A stretch of DNA of 64,000 nt from Crocinitomicaceae bacterium (GCA_030727405.1 JANRBR010000017.1:1-64000); one strand, 5' to 3'; shown: positions 29,595 to 38,463, counted from the first letter of the stretch. The notes: generated from the sequence alone by a model not told the origin. Made by a program: numbers and translations.

Positions 29595-31169
29595 ATGAAA
29601 AAAATAATCGCATACACTTTTATTACAGTTTCCCTATTTTTGGTTTCGTGTAATAAACAATTAAATCAGTCGCCAAAGTACGGCTTAAATGCCGAGGCTG
29701 TTTACAGCAATCCAGATCAATACATACACGTTTTAGCGAAATTGTATTCTGGAATGTCCATGACAGGAAATCAAGGTCCTGCGGGATCTGCGGATATCGC
29801 GGGCATCGATGAAGGATTCTCCGCATACATTCGTGTATTATGGAACCTACAAGAGCTTCCAACGGATGAGGCAATCTGTGGATGGAATGACCCAGGAATT
29901 CCTGATTTGAATAAATCTCAATGGAATGCAGACAACGTTTGGGTGAAAGGGATGTATTACCGCATCTATTACCAAATCACGCTTTGCAATGAATTCATTT
30001 GGCAAGCTCGCGAAGAGAAATTAACCACTCGTGGATTCTCAGAAGCCAAAATGGATGAAATCCGAACCTTCCGTGAAGAAGCACGTTTCTTGCGTGCGAT
30101 GGCATACTACCATGCAATGGACCTTTTTGGTAACGTACCTTTCGTGACAGAAAATGATCGAGTAGGTGCATTTGAACCAGCACAGATTAGTCGTGCAGAT
30201 TTATTCAAATACATCGAAGATGAATTGAAAGCGGTTGAAACCACACTTCTAGATCCAACAGCCGTTCCTTATGGAAGAGCGTCAAAAGCAGCAGCTCAAG
30301 CGCTTATGGCAAAAATGTACTTGAACGCTGAAGTTTATTTAGGTACAGGTAATGACTATTACTCGGAATGTGCAACGTATTGCGAAAAAGTAATGAATAC
30401 TGGCGCGTTTTCGTTAGATGACCGTTACCAAGATTTATTTTTAGCAGACAATAACACCTCTCCTGAAATCATCTTCCCAATCGTTTACGATGGCTTGTAT
30501 GCTCAAACATGGGGAGGAACAACGTTTATGGTATGTGCATCTTTAGGAGGAACAATGGTTGCTGCTGATTATGGTGTCAATGGAAAATGGGCCGGGCTCC
30601 GTGCTACAGCACCTTTCATCGATAAATTTGTGGATACAACACAAGATACACGTTGGATGTTCTATACAGGAGGACAACAAAAGGAAATCACGAGCATGTC
30701 TACATTTACACACGGTTATGCTAATCCAAAATTCAAGAATAAGACTTCTACCGGTGGAAGTGCGTCAAACAATTCGACCTCTCCTCACACGGACATCGAT
30801 TTTCCTTTATTGCGCCTTGGCGATATTTATTTGATGTATGCAGAAGCACAATTGCGTATGGGTAATGAGGCAACAGCGATTCAGTATGTAAACTTTATCC
30901 GTGAAAGAGGATATGGGAATTCATCCTACAATGTAACAAGTTTAACCTTGGATGACATCTTAGATGAGCGTGCTCGCGAAATGCAATGGGAAGCAACCAG
31001 AAGAACGGATTTAATCCGTTTCGGATACTTTACTAGCGGCGATTATGTTTGGCCATTTAAAGGTGGCGATGTGACAGGTGTTGCATTACCTTCCTATGCG
31101 AATTTATACCCGATTCCAACAGCGGATATCGTATTAAATAGAAACTTAACCCAAAATCCGGGGTACTAA
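29595..31169 (+). CDS. susD: SusD/RagB-family glycan-binding lipoprotein
   Basis: A 524-residue surface lipoprotein that binds glycan and closes the SusC barrel. The chosen ATG gives the lipoprotein signal MKKIIAYTFITVSLFLVSC with lipobox Cys19; two ATGs just upstream are possible but add nothing. Family features: EAVYSNPDQYIHVLAKLYSG, the TPR-like helices (FREEARFLRAMAYYHAMDLFGNVP), and the C-terminal LRLGDIYLMYAEAQLR and ILDERAREMQWEATRRTDLIRF. It follows susC by about 12 nt and ends in a strong terminator, closing the starch locus. Confidence 0.95.
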   Translation: MKKIIAYTFITVSLFLVSCNKQLNQSPKYGLNAEAVYSNPDQYIHVLAKLYSGMSMTGNQGPAGSADIAGIDEGFSAYIRVLWNLQELPTDEAICGWNDPGIPDLNKSQWNADNVWVKGMYYRIYYQITLCNEFIWQAREEKLTTRGFSEAKMDEIRTFREEARFLRAMAYYHAMDLFGNVPFVTENDRVGAFEPAQISRADLFKYIEDELKAVETTLLDPTAVPYGRASKAAAQALMAKMYLNAEVYLGTGNDYYSECATYCEKVMNTGAFSLDDRYQDLFLADNNTSPEIIFPIVYDGLYAQTWGGTTFMVCASLGGTMVAADYGVNGKWAGLRATAPFIDKFVDTTQDTRWMFYTGGQQKEITSMSTFTHGYANPKFKNKTSTGGSASNNSTSPHTDIDFPLLRLGDIYLMYAEAQLRMGNEATAIQYVNFIRERGYGNSSYNVTSLTLDDILDERAREMQWEATRRTDLIRFGYFTSGDYVWPFKGGDVTGVALPSYANLYPIPTADIVLNRNLTQNPGY

Positions 31170-31191
31170 TATTTTACTTGTTGATTGATGG

Positions 31192-31222
31192 AAAGGGGAG
31201 GTCTTCGGGTCTCCCTTTTTTA
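31192..31222 (+). terminator. Rho-independent terminator of the starch locus
   Basis: A 12-bp stem (31192-31203 with 31208-31219) capped by a cTTCGg tetraloop and followed by a T-run. It may also act for the convergent minus-strand gene that ends a few bases downstream. Confidence 0.92.
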
Positions 31223-31233
31223 TTTGTAAAGAA

Positions 31234-31914
31234 TCAAAAGGTTTTATTGTAGGAGAATCGAAGCAATGGTTGATTCCCACTTGAACGTTGCCTAAGTCCA
31301 GCTTGAATCTTGATCGATTGTTTTTTTGGTAGCTCAATTTCCACACCAGCAAAATAACGCCATTGTACTGTTGTTCCCCTAATAAGAACTTCCGTTGGAG
31401 TATATACTACATTTGCGTTCCATTGGTAAAAATGTTCTACACTCATGAGTGGGGTAAGCGGAAAATTCTTTACATCATAATCCAAACTTAACTTGTTTCG
31501 CCAAATACTGCTTGTGCCTTGTACTGCGCTTAATCTCCATTGTTGAGTACTTGTCCAACTTAGACTTAGTCTTTTTGGACCAATATCAAAGGCATCTAAT
31601 ATGGACAATTTAAAACCAAGTTGTATTCGTTGAGAAAGCCGATCGCCAGCGAGCACCAATTGGTCTCCTTTTTCATTTAAAGCCAAACGATAGGCAGCTT
31701 CAATTTGCAGCCCATCGAGCAACTGAACTTGGTGTCCTGCATCAAGGAAAATACGATCGATACCAAGACCTAAGTTCTGCCTGTTACCAATTCCAATTTC
31801 GGAGGATTGGTTCTTGTTCCACTTTTTAGTGATATCGGCATCCATCCATAACCCTGTTTGGGCATTTGCTTGTAGGATGAAGAAAGAACTGATGTATAGA
31901 ACGTACTTGCGCAT
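31234..31914 (-). CDS. DUF2490-like outer-membrane protein
   Basis: A 226-residue exported protein with signal peptide MRKYVLYISSFFILQANAQ. The rest has alternating hydrophobic/aromatic strands of a small outer-membrane barrel (IGIGNRQNLGLG, RIQLGFKLSI, LSLDYDVKNFPLTP, VQWRYFAGVEIELP, LRFSYNKTF) and resembles DUF2490 proteins. Function unknown. It starts at the stop codon of the upstream lipoprotein gene and is the last member of the lnt-CotH-lipoprotein group. Confidence 0.65.
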   Translation of the reverse strand: MRKYVLYISSFFILQANAQTGLWMDADITKKWNKNQSSEIGIGNRQNLGLGIDRIFLDAGHQVQLLDGLQIEAAYRLALNEKGDQLVLAGDRLSQRIQLGFKLSILDAFDIGPKRLSLSWTSTQQWRLSAVQGTSSIWRNKLSLDYDVKNFPLTPLMSVEHFYQWNANVVYTPTEVLIRGTTVQWRYFAGVEIELPKKQSIKIQAGLRQRSSGNQPLLRFSYNKTF

Positions 31915-32672
31915 TAGAAGTAGATTTCGAATTCACCTAAATCAACAATGGATTGCTTAGCTTCAATTTTACCTGATTTCTCAATTTTTAATGTCGCATT
32001 TGGCTGCTGAGGATTGTTGCCAAGTACATAGACTTTATAGGAGCCAATTTGCAATCCTTCGAATGAAAATTCACCCAATTCATTTGTTCTAACTGTATTT
32101 GAATAAAAGGCATTGTCACCATAAACTATGTAAACACGTTGATCTCCTGCTGGAGCAACACTTTGTGTGCCTTGTACTTTTCCTTGAGTAACGACATCAA
32201 TGGCAAAAGAGGTTGTGCCATTGTCAGCATCTGAAACCAACGCAAACGTAGAGTGTACGATACGCAGAATGTCTTGTGTACGTGTAACCGTATATGGTGC
32301 AGCAGATACTCCAGTCAAAGCAGTTTGTGTTTTTTGTGCAATGTCTAGGTTTGAGTCACTGTAATTAAACGATACCGGAATACCGATTCTTCCTTCCAAT
32401 TGAGGATCTGCATTGGAAATCCAATTTGGATTAACATAGTAGATGTAGTAGTATTTTGCTGTATTAGCACTGTTCAGTAACCAATAATCTCCATGTTCAA
32501 TGCTTGCACCATTTGTGCAAATGACATCTGTTGTTTCTGCTTGTCCGGGCGTTGCCAATTCGGTACCTGTTACCGTTCCTCGTATCGCTGAAGTTCCTCC
32601 ATCGCCTGCTATCTTTTTACAAGAACTGAAGATGAATAGGGTGAAAATAAAAATGGATAGTGATTTTAACAT
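31914..32672 (-). CDS. Putative lipoprotein with a carboxypeptidase-regulatory-like domain
   Basis: A 252-residue protein with lipoprotein signal MLKSLSIFIFTLFIFSSC (Cys18). The C-terminal part has a prealbumin-like beta fold (TVRTNELGEFSFEGLQIGSY, then KVYVLGNNPQQP) common in surface proteins; the middle part is unrecognised. It begins 1 nt after the CotH gene and its stop overlaps the DUF2490-like start. Tight coupling suggests the three exported proteins act together, perhaps at the outer membrane; that is inference. Confidence 0.65.
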   Translation of the reverse strand: MLKSLSIFIFTLFIFSSCKKIAGDGGTSAIRGTVTGTELATPGQAETTDVICTNGASIEHGDYWLLNSANTAKYYYIYYVNPNWISNADPQLEGRIGIPVSFNYSDSNLDIAQKTQTALTGVSAAPYTVTRTQDILRIVHSTFALVSDADNGTTSFAIDVVTQGKVQGTQSVAPAGDQRVYIVYGDNAFYSNTVRTNELGEFSFEGLQIGSYKVYVLGNNPQQPNATLKIEKSGKIEAKQSIVDLGEFEIYF

Positions 32673-32673
32673 G

Positions 32674-34854
32674 TCAATGAAGTATAATTAGTTTAATAGG
32701 TTCCTGTACTGAATCTTTTACACGAACAAAATAGAGTCCATTCGAAAAAGAACTCACGTCAATCGCATTTATTTCATCCTGTGCATTAAATTGGGTAATG
32801 AGTTGACCCAATTCATTTCTTATTTCAATTTGATCCGAAAGATTTAAGCCCTCAAGGTAAACCACGCTTCCACTTGGATTGGGAAACAATCGCAGTTTGG
32901 ATTCAATTTTTTCGTCCATTCCAACGGAATAGCAAGTTCCAAACATATTCGCATCCATCCACGCCGTTCTGGCAAGAATCCAATTTTTCATGTAGTTGAT
33001 TTCTTCCTGATAGGTATTCCCAACATAATTATTTGGCCATACATAAACACCGAGAATGGGCCAGCGATTGAAATTTCTTACGGCTGGTTCAGCAAGCATG
33101 GTGGCCATGGAATCAATGTAATCCATCAAGTTACTATCACTGAGGATACTTGTTCTCAAGTCGGACCAACGACACCGAACGTTATTCGCAAAAAGTGTGT
33201 CTTGTAGCATTCGATTCAACCAAAATGGATTCATGTTCGCTCCATTGCCTTGACAAACGGAATTAAAATTAATTTCCCATCCGGATGTTTGTCCGCCCTG
33301 ACAATAGTTGGCATTTCCCCAGCCAAGGTTGAAATCCCAAAGAGGTCCCGCATATATTTTTCCGCCTTCACTAAAACGACGCTTATGCAAAAAGGTGGAA
33401 ATTCGGTAACCATCCACATTCTTTGAAAGTTCATTAATGAGTAAAAAGTCTATAAATGATTGTTCATCGGAATAGGCTCTATAACCGATTTGAGGATTCG
33501 CGAAAGTAGTACTCTTTAAAACAGTTTCCCAATTGTCGACATACGATTCAATGTAGTTCAATTGATCCGGATGCACTTCTTCGATTTCTGGATCATGAAG
33601 TTGATAATAGATTGGACCGGAACTTGGAGCTTGTGCGGTGTATGGAGATGTCCAAGCAATAATTCCGCCAGCAGTTGTCTTATCTACTTTGATTATATAC
33701 CCACCGGTCAATTGATTATCTAGTGTATCGGAATACAGCAATGGATCAACGTCTACGCGCCCTGGATTGATTTTTATGCGCTCCATCAATACATACACTC
33801 CAATATAGGATCCATTTAAAATGACTTCGCATAATTTGGTTCTTGGAGCCCATTGACCCATTTGGCGACCAAGATCATACGTAAGGACATTTCGAATCAT
33901 TGCTTTGTCCGTATATGGAGCATAAAGAATCCAATCGTTATCACTGGGCCAGTCAAAAAGGGACACGTTGTAATTCACTGAATCTGGACCGCGAGTCTCT
34001 AGACCATATGATTTCATCGGGAAGGAATTGGAAGAAGAACCACGTTTTTCAATTGCTATTTGACCATAGAATTCATTAAATGGATCTGTCAGATGATTGA
34101 TTTGATTTTCACCATTATAAATAATTCCCATGGTACCATCAATTTTCGGTTCGTCAGGAATATCAACGTTGTAGGTGTCAAGTACGACAATGGGTAAATT
34201 GGAACTCGCAAGGATAAAAGGAGGTGTAAACCATGTTGGAATTGGTCCGTAAGTGACATTGGGATTGTTCTTACCGATACTTAAGAAACTGCGACAAGTT
34301 AAATCAGACGAATTTACTTGTTGGTTATGCACTTCCACACAGAAAACATTTGTGCCATTCACCAGAAGACCTGCTAACTGGTTTGGAAAGAAAATAAATT
34401 GGTCGGGTTGTTGATTTTGATACAATTTGGCTTCATGCGAAATGCTTGCTAACTGATTATATGTTGGTTGACCAGTTCCGGATAGTCCATTTCGAGCAAC
34501 TTCAGTTCCATTTAAATAGGCAACAAATCCATCATCGTAATCAAAGTGTAGGGCAAGTGCAACGATTTCATTGAGGTTTGCAATATTGAATTCGATACGA
34601 GTGTAAACTGAAACTGCAGAAGTAGGCAAGACGGTATTGTCATCACCATCCCCAAATCCGAAACCACCTGGTCCTTGCAACCAAGAATTTACAGTAAATG
34701 AAGGTGAAATCCATTCCGGAGAGGATGCTGCTGAAGGAACCTGATAATACCAGGAGCTGTTATCCTTGACGATTGTTTCCCAATGGTCTAACTGAGCATA
34801 AGTTTGAAGTTTAAAAAAACTAAGCAGGACGAAAAGCAAGAATGGAAATTTCAT
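32674..34854 (-). CDS. CotH-family protein with T9SS sorting domain
   Basis: A 726-residue secreted protein. Signal peptide 1-20 (LQTYAQ). About 20-195 is a lectin-like beta domain (YTRIEFNIANLNEIVALALH, YDDGFVAYLNGTEVAR). The CotH kinase-like domain (about 220-560) shows FPMKSYGLETRGPDS, DKAMIRNVLTYDLGRQMG, VILNGSYIGVYVLMERIK and the putative metal-site motif GPLWDFNLGWGNANY. The last ~80 residues are a T9SS domain (LRLFPNPSGSVVYLEGL, EIRNELGQLI, FSNGLYFVRV). It is the second CotH protein here and more complete than the one in the starch locus. It overlaps the lnt stop by one base. Confidence 0.88.
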   Translation of the reverse strand: MKFPFLLFVLLSFFKLQTYAQLDHWETIVKDNSSWYYQVPSAASSPEWISPSFTVNSWLQGPGGFGFGDGDDNTVLPTSAVSVYTRIEFNIANLNEIVALALHFDYDDGFVAYLNGTEVARNGLSGTGQPTYNQLASISHEAKLYQNQQPDQFIFFPNQLAGLLVNGTNVFCVEVHNQQVNSSDLTCRSFLSIGKNNPNVTYGPIPTWFTPPFILASSNLPIVVLDTYNVDIPDEPKIDGTMGIIYNGENQINHLTDPFNEFYGQIAIEKRGSSSNSFPMKSYGLETRGPDSVNYNVSLFDWPSDNDWILYAPYTDKAMIRNVLTYDLGRQMGQWAPRTKLCEVILNGSYIGVYVLMERIKINPGRVDVDPLLYSDTLDNQLTGGYIIKVDKTTAGGIIAWTSPYTAQAPSSGPIYYQLHDPEIEEVHPDQLNYIESYVDNWETVLKSTTFANPQIGYRAYSDEQSFIDFLLINELSKNVDGYRISTFLHKRRFSEGGKIYAGPLWDFNLGWGNANYCQGGQTSGWEINFNSVCQGNGANMNPFWLNRMLQDTLFANNVRCRWSDLRTSILSDSNLMDYIDSMATMLAEPAVRNFNRWPILGVYVWPNNYVGNTYQEEINYMKNWILARTAWMDANMFGTCYSVGMDEKIESKLRLFPNPSGSVVYLEGLNLSDQIEIRNELGQLITQFNAQDEINAIDVSSFSNGLYFVRVKDSVQEPIKLIILH

Positions 34855-36467
34855 TAATCCAAAGATACCGATTTCTTTTTACTTAACACAAGCTTAACAA
34901 TGGTTGTCGACAAGATAAGTAGGAGGAGAAGGACGGAAATGACACCGATAAAATCTCCGTGTTCGGTGTAAAAAGTTATTCTTCTCAATGTCGGAACGGC
35001 TTGTTGAAAAGCGGCATCTTTCCAATATTCGGTTTCTTTTACAATGTGTCCAAATTCATCGAAAACCCCACTTTTACCTGTGTTAGCACTTCGTACTACC
35101 CAGCGTCGGTTTTCAATGGCACGAAGAGCTGAAAACGAAAAATGTTGTTTGTATCCGGGAGAATCACCCCACCAGCCATCGTTGGTGATGACGGTTAAAA
35201 TGCTTGCTCCTTGACGCACTTGATTCGACACAAAATCACCATAAATGGATTCATAACAAACAATAGGAGCGAGGATTTCTTTTGCACGAAAAACTTTTGG
35301 CTGCTTCTCAATACCCAATGTACCTGAAGTCCCACCGTTTTCTATCGCTAAATCCTCTAAAAATGGAAACAAATTAGAGAAGGGAATCATTTCTACGCCC
35401 GGTACTAATTTGGATTTGTGAATAAAGCTGGGTTCTCCTTTGTTTGGTATAAGTAAAGAACTGTTGTAGCTTTCGTAATACATGCGCTGTCCTGGAATAG
35501 GTACGCTTGCGCGCGAATGTTTGGTGTCGAATAATTCCGCTGTCGATGCGCCAATGAGCAATTCTGCATCTCCCCATTTTTTCATTTCAGACACGATGTA
35601 CGGATAAAACGAAAGTCCCTGCAGTCGCGATTCGATAAATCCTTGACTAATGGCTGTTTCAGGCCCGACGACCAAATCAGTGGTGGAGTCCACAACGGTT
35701 TTCGCTAGTTTGAAAAATCGTTGAAGTTGTTGTTCGTTGCTCGTTCCTAATGCAAACTTCTCGTTGTAGGGATCAACGTTCGGTTGAGCAACCGCTACTG
35801 TGTAAAGTCGTGCACCTTTGAAAGGTAAAATAGGTAGTTTTTTCCAGCTAAAAACAATTGGAAGCACAAACATGAATAGCGAGAAAATTAACCAATTATT
35901 CCATTTTTTCTTTTTTTGAATCCATACGGAACGAATCCATAGGAAGAGCAGAATGTTTACAGATAGCACCCACAGACTTCCGCCGAATACTCCTGTAAAT
36001 TCATACCATTGAATCCAGGATGTACGTATACTAAAAAAGTTACCTAATGTTAACCACGGCCAAGAAAGTTCCCAGTTGAAATGAAAATACTCAAAACTGA
36101 TCCAAAGAGGAATGAGTGTCCAGATAGCCCAGTTGGATCTTAGTCCTTTCTTCACTACATGAAAAAGGACAAACGTCAGCGACATGAATAAGGTATTGAA
36201 GACAAATGCTAAAAGTGCGCCAACGAAAGAGGAATTAGCGACCCACCAAGTAGTTCCTAAATTGAAGATTAAAAATGCGAGATAGGATTGGATGAACAAG
36301 TGCCAACCACCTTTGGATTTTGTTTGTAAATCTTCAGACAGAAACAAGAGCGGAACGAATCCAATAAAAACGAGCGGTGTGATGCTCCCAGTAAATGGGA
36401 AGGAAATGCTCAGAAGGATTCCGGAACATAGGCTCAATAGGTATCGTTGCGCTCGGGTGAGGTTCAT
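34854..36467 (-). CDS. lnt: Apolipoprotein N-acyltransferase
   Basis: Lnt adds the third acyl chain to lipoproteins in the inner membrane. The 537-residue protein has N-terminal membrane helices and a nitrilase-like periplasmic domain with the expected triad: Glu270 (VVGPETAIS), Lys353 (HKSKLVPGVEMIP) and Cys404 (PIVCYESIYG). A further helix lies near the C-terminus. The ATG at 36467 (MNLTRAQRYLL) is preferred. The frame is open 32 codons further upstream, but that extension would run across the rpmA terminator. The downstream group of exported proteins begins at its stop codon. Confidence 0.93.
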   Translation of the reverse strand: MNLTRAQRYLLSLCSGILLSISFPFTGSITPLVFIGFVPLLFLSEDLQTKSKGGWHLFIQSYLAFLIFNLGTTWWVANSSFVGALLAFVFNTLFMSLTFVLFHVVKKGLRSNWAIWTLIPLWISFEYFHFNWELSWPWLTLGNFFSIRTSWIQWYEFTGVFGGSLWVLSVNILLFLWIRSVWIQKKKKWNNWLIFSLFMFVLPIVFSWKKLPILPFKGARLYTVAVAQPNVDPYNEKFALGTSNEQQLQRFFKLAKTVVDSTTDLVVGPETAISQGFIESRLQGLSFYPYIVSEMKKWGDAELLIGASTAELFDTKHSRASVPIPGQRMYYESYNSSLLIPNKGEPSFIHKSKLVPGVEMIPFSNLFPFLEDLAIENGGTSGTLGIEKQPKVFRAKEILAPIVCYESIYGDFVSNQVRQGASILTVITNDGWWGDSPGYKQHFSFSALRAIENRRWVVRSANTGKSGVFDEFGHIVKETEYWKDAAFQQAVPTLRRITFYTEHGDFIGVISVLLLLLILSTTIVKLVLSKKKSVSLD

Positions 36468-36536
36468 GAAATGCGTTTGAATAAAGGTAATTAATTTGAT
36501 CGAATCAGCGTTGAGGATAGAATTTTTGGGCAAAAA

Positions 36537-36562
36537 AAAAGACCGCGGTTGCGGTCTTTTCA
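36537..36562 (-). terminator. Terminator of rplU-rpmA
   Basis: AAAAGACCGC (36537-36546) pairs with GCGGTCTTTT (36551-36560). On the minus strand the stem is followed by a run of nine T. It lies just downstream of rpmA and fixes the lnt start as lying beyond it. Confidence 0.93.
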
Positions 36563-36579
36563 ATAGTATGATCTCTCAA

Positions 36580-36849
36580 TTATGCGTTTGCAGCTTCAAA
36601 TGGAACTACAGATACAAATGAACGATTGTCTTTTTTCTTACGAAATTCTACTAAACCATCCGTTAAAGCAAACAACGTATGGTCTTTTCCAATTCCAACA
36701 TTGTTACCTGGGTGGTGTTGCGTTCCTCTCTGACGAACAATAATGTTTCCAGAGATTGCTGCTTGTCCACCAAAAATTTTCACACCTAAGCGCTTGCTAT
36801 GTGATTCACGACCGTTTTTCGAACTACCGACTCCTTTTTTGTGTGCCAT
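36580..36849 (-). CDS. rpmA: 50S ribosomal protein L27
   Basis: L27 reaches the peptidyl transferase centre with its N-terminus. The 89-residue protein begins [20 protein letters not shown] and contains [20 protein letters not shown] and [17 protein letters not shown], all diagnostic. It has no cleaved N-terminal extension. It follows rplU by 33 nt and is followed by a terminator. Confidence 0.99.
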   Translation of the reverse strand: MAHKKGVGSSKNGRESHSKRLGVKIFGGQAAISGNIIVRQRGTQHHPGNNVGIGKDHTLFALTDGLVEFRKKKDNRSFVSVVPFEAANA

Positions 36850-36882
36850 GGTTTCTCTATTTATTCCTGAAAATCAGGATGA

Positions 36883-37194
36883 TTATGCTTTAATATTTGT
36901 AATTGTAATTGCAGTAAACTGCTGACGGTGACCGTTTCTTTTTCTGTAACCTTTTCTACGTTTCTTTTTGAAAATAATTACTTTGTCTCCTTTCACGTGG
37001 TCAATTACCGTTGCGGTAACGATTGCACCTTCTATAGCTGGGGCGCCTAAGGTAATTTTGCCACCATTGTCTAACAACATAACACGATCGAATTCTAATT
37101 TCGCTCCTGCCTCTGCTGCCAAACGATGAACAAAAACCTTTTGGTCTTTTTGCACCTTGAACTGCTGCCCTGCTATCTCTACAATTGCGTACAT
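36883..37194 (-). CDS. rplU: 50S ribosomal protein L21
   Basis: L21 is a 23S-binding large-subunit protein. The 103-residue length is normal, with [20 protein letters not shown] at the N-terminus and [20 protein letters not shown], the rRNA-binding basic stretch, near the C-terminus. It is the first gene of the rplU-rpmA operon and has a well-matched promoter. Confidence 0.98.
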   Translation of the reverse strand: MYAIVEIAGQQFKVQKDQKVFVHRLAAEAGAKLEFDRVMLLDNGGKITLGAPAIEGAIVTATVIDHVKGDKVIIFKKKRRKGYRKRNGHRQQFTAITITNIKA

Positions 37195-37234
37195 ATAGCT
37201 TGTTTTAATTTAAATTTCACCCAAAATTGGAGGG

Positions 37235-37265
37235 CAAAGATACATATTTAAATTCAAATCCCAAA
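37235..37265 (-). promoter_or_regulatory. Promoter of rplU-rpmA
   Basis: On the minus strand TTTG (37265-37262), a 19-nt spacer and TATCTTTG (37242-37235) match the Bacteroidetes consensus. The resulting 5' UTR is about 35 nt. The promoter fills the gap after the EamA gene. Confidence 0.8.
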
Positions 37266-37270
37266 CGTTT

Positions 37271-38218
37271 TCAATTATTTTCAATATTTTTTCCTTGTGA
37301 TTTTGATCGCTTTTGAAAAAACACTTGGCCGTAATTCGCCAGAATAATCCCAAAGATAACAATAAACATGGAGGTGATTTGATGCTGCTCAATGTGCTCA
37401 TGGAAAAAGGTTCCAATGATTACAGCAAAAATGGGAATGAGGTATGTTACGCTGCTCGCGAAAAGAGCCGAGGAGGATTGGATGATGCCATTAAAAAGAA
37501 AAACGGCAAACGCTGTTCCAACAATCGCCAGTATTGCAATGGCTGAGAATCCATTCATGGCATCCGGATTAACTCGGAAAACTTCCTCTGTATTAAAGGA
37601 GAAAAAGCCAATGATGGATGGAACGAGTACCATGAAGAATCCACCTGAGGCAACATGAATAGGTTTGTAGTGGGATAATTTAAATTTTATGGTATTCAAG
37701 CTAATTCCATATAAAAAGGTTGCGAGAACAATTGCTAAGGAAGGTAAGAGTCCTTGGTTATTTGTTGTGGTCGTATCCTGGTTAAGAACAAGTAAGGTGA
37801 TTCCACAAAATCCAATAATTGTTCCGAGTAGTTGGTATCGGTTAATTTTATTGGAGAAGAATAAATACCCAACAAGTAAAGTGAATATCGGTGTGAAGCT
37901 ATTCATGATTCCGGCAAGTCCAGAGGAGATTTGCGTTTCGGCGTAGGTGAATAAAAAAGCAGGAATGAAATTTCCACAGATTCCCACAACAGCAAAATAT
38001 CCTAGGTCTTTGCGACTGACAAGGTTTCGCATGGTTTGAATGGAAAATGGAAGCAGGGCTAAGCTCGCTAGCAACATGCGCAGCGCGCCAACTTGAGTGG
38101 AAGTGAAGATTTGATCCCCATTACCGTTATACATTCCTTTTTTCATTAGGATAAACGAGCTGCCCCAAATGCAGGCCAAAAGAATGAGAAGTAACCAGCT
38201 TTTCAAATTGCTCTTCAT
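37271..38218 (-). CDS. EamA/DMT-family transporter
   Basis: A 315-residue inner-membrane protein with about ten hydrophobic helices in two EamA repeats (WLLLILLACIWGSSFILMKKG at the start; GISLNTIKF beginning the second half). Members export or import small metabolites, but the substrate cannot be told. The gene is divergent from the dcw cluster; the shared intergenic region contains a minus-strand MraZ-type box and a DnaA box. A -7 box ends 4 nt before its ATG. Confidence 0.9.
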   Translation of the reverse strand: MKSNLKSWLLLILLACIWGSSFILMKKGMYNGNGDQIFTSTQVGALRMLLASLALLPFSIQTMRNLVSRKDLGYFAVVGICGNFIPAFLFTYAETQISSGLAGIMNSFTPIFTLLVGYLFFSNKINRYQLLGTIIGFCGITLLVLNQDTTTTNNQGLLPSLAIVLATFLYGISLNTIKFKLSHYKPIHVASGGFFMVLVPSIIGFFSFNTEEVFRVNPDAMNGFSAIAILAIVGTAFAVFLFNGIIQSSSALFASSVTYLIPIFAVIIGTFFHEHIEQHQITSMFIVIFGIILANYGQVFFQKRSKSQGKNIENN

Positions 38219-38222
38219 GGCT

Positions 38223-38230
38223 CAAAAGTA
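38223..38230 (-). promoter_or_regulatory. Candidate -7 box of the EamA gene
   Basis: On the minus strand TACTTTTG matches TAnnTTTG and ends 4 nt before the start codon, implying a leaderless mRNA if used. A -33 TTTG is not evident. Confidence 0.4.
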
Positions 38231-38252
38231 CGCATTATTTCAGCTTGTAAAT

Positions 38253-38261
38253 TGTGTATAA
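38253..38261 (-). promoter_or_regulatory. Single DnaA box
   Basis: TGTGTATAA is the reverse complement of the perfect DnaA box TTATACACA. Only one copy is seen, in the region between the EamA gene and mraZ, so a replication origin is not supported; a regulatory role or chance occurrence is possible. Confidence 0.35.
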
Positions 38262-38293
38262 CCAGGTGATATGAACAGCATGTTAAAAAGTCT

Positions 38294-38308
38294 CCCACAT
38301 CTTCCCAC
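38294..38308 (-). promoter_or_regulatory. Candidate MraZ box on the minus strand
   Basis: On the minus strand GTGGG-AAGAT-GTGGG: two repeats exactly 10 nt apart, matching the known MraZ site pattern of TGGGN repeats separated by 5 nt. It lies upstream of the mraZ promoter and about 75 nt upstream of the divergent EamA gene, facing the latter. Confidence 0.55.
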
Positions 38309-38353
38309 AATTGTTTAAAAAAGCAGTAAAATAAAGGATTTAAGAAAATATAT

Positions 38354-38384
38354 TTTGTTAAAAACGAAACATTAAATACCTTTG
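38354..38384 (+). promoter_or_regulatory. Promoter of the dcw cluster (mraZ)
   Basis: TTTG (38354-38357), a 19-nt spacer and TACCTTTG (38377-38384) match the Bacteroidetes consensus. The predicted 5' UTR is about 70 nt and contains the plus-strand MraZ-type repeats. Confidence 0.78.
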
Positions 38385-38416
38385 AACGTTAGAAGTTATT
38401 AACATTTAAAAATCCA

Positions 38417-38431
38417 GTGGTAAAAAGTGGT
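38417..38431 (+). promoter_or_regulatory. Candidate MraZ operator in the mraZ leader
   Basis: GTGGT-AAAAA-GTGGT: two repeats with 10-nt period, a slightly relaxed form of the TGGGN-N5 MraZ repeat. It lies between the predicted transcription start and the mraZ ATG, where MraZ binds in E. coli. A CCACT in the opposite orientation follows at 38438. Confidence 0.6.
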
Positions 38432-38463
38432 AGAAATCCACTAATTTTACCCATTATAAAGCT

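Noticed and set aside
36468-36563. N-terminal extension of lnt by 32 codons
   Set aside because: The extra part would cross the strong rpmA terminator and lacks Lnt character; the ATG at 36467 gives a normal N-terminus.
38219-38463. Replication origin in the region upstream of mraZ
   Set aside because: Only one DnaA box is visible and no dnaA, dnaN or clustered repeats are nearby.
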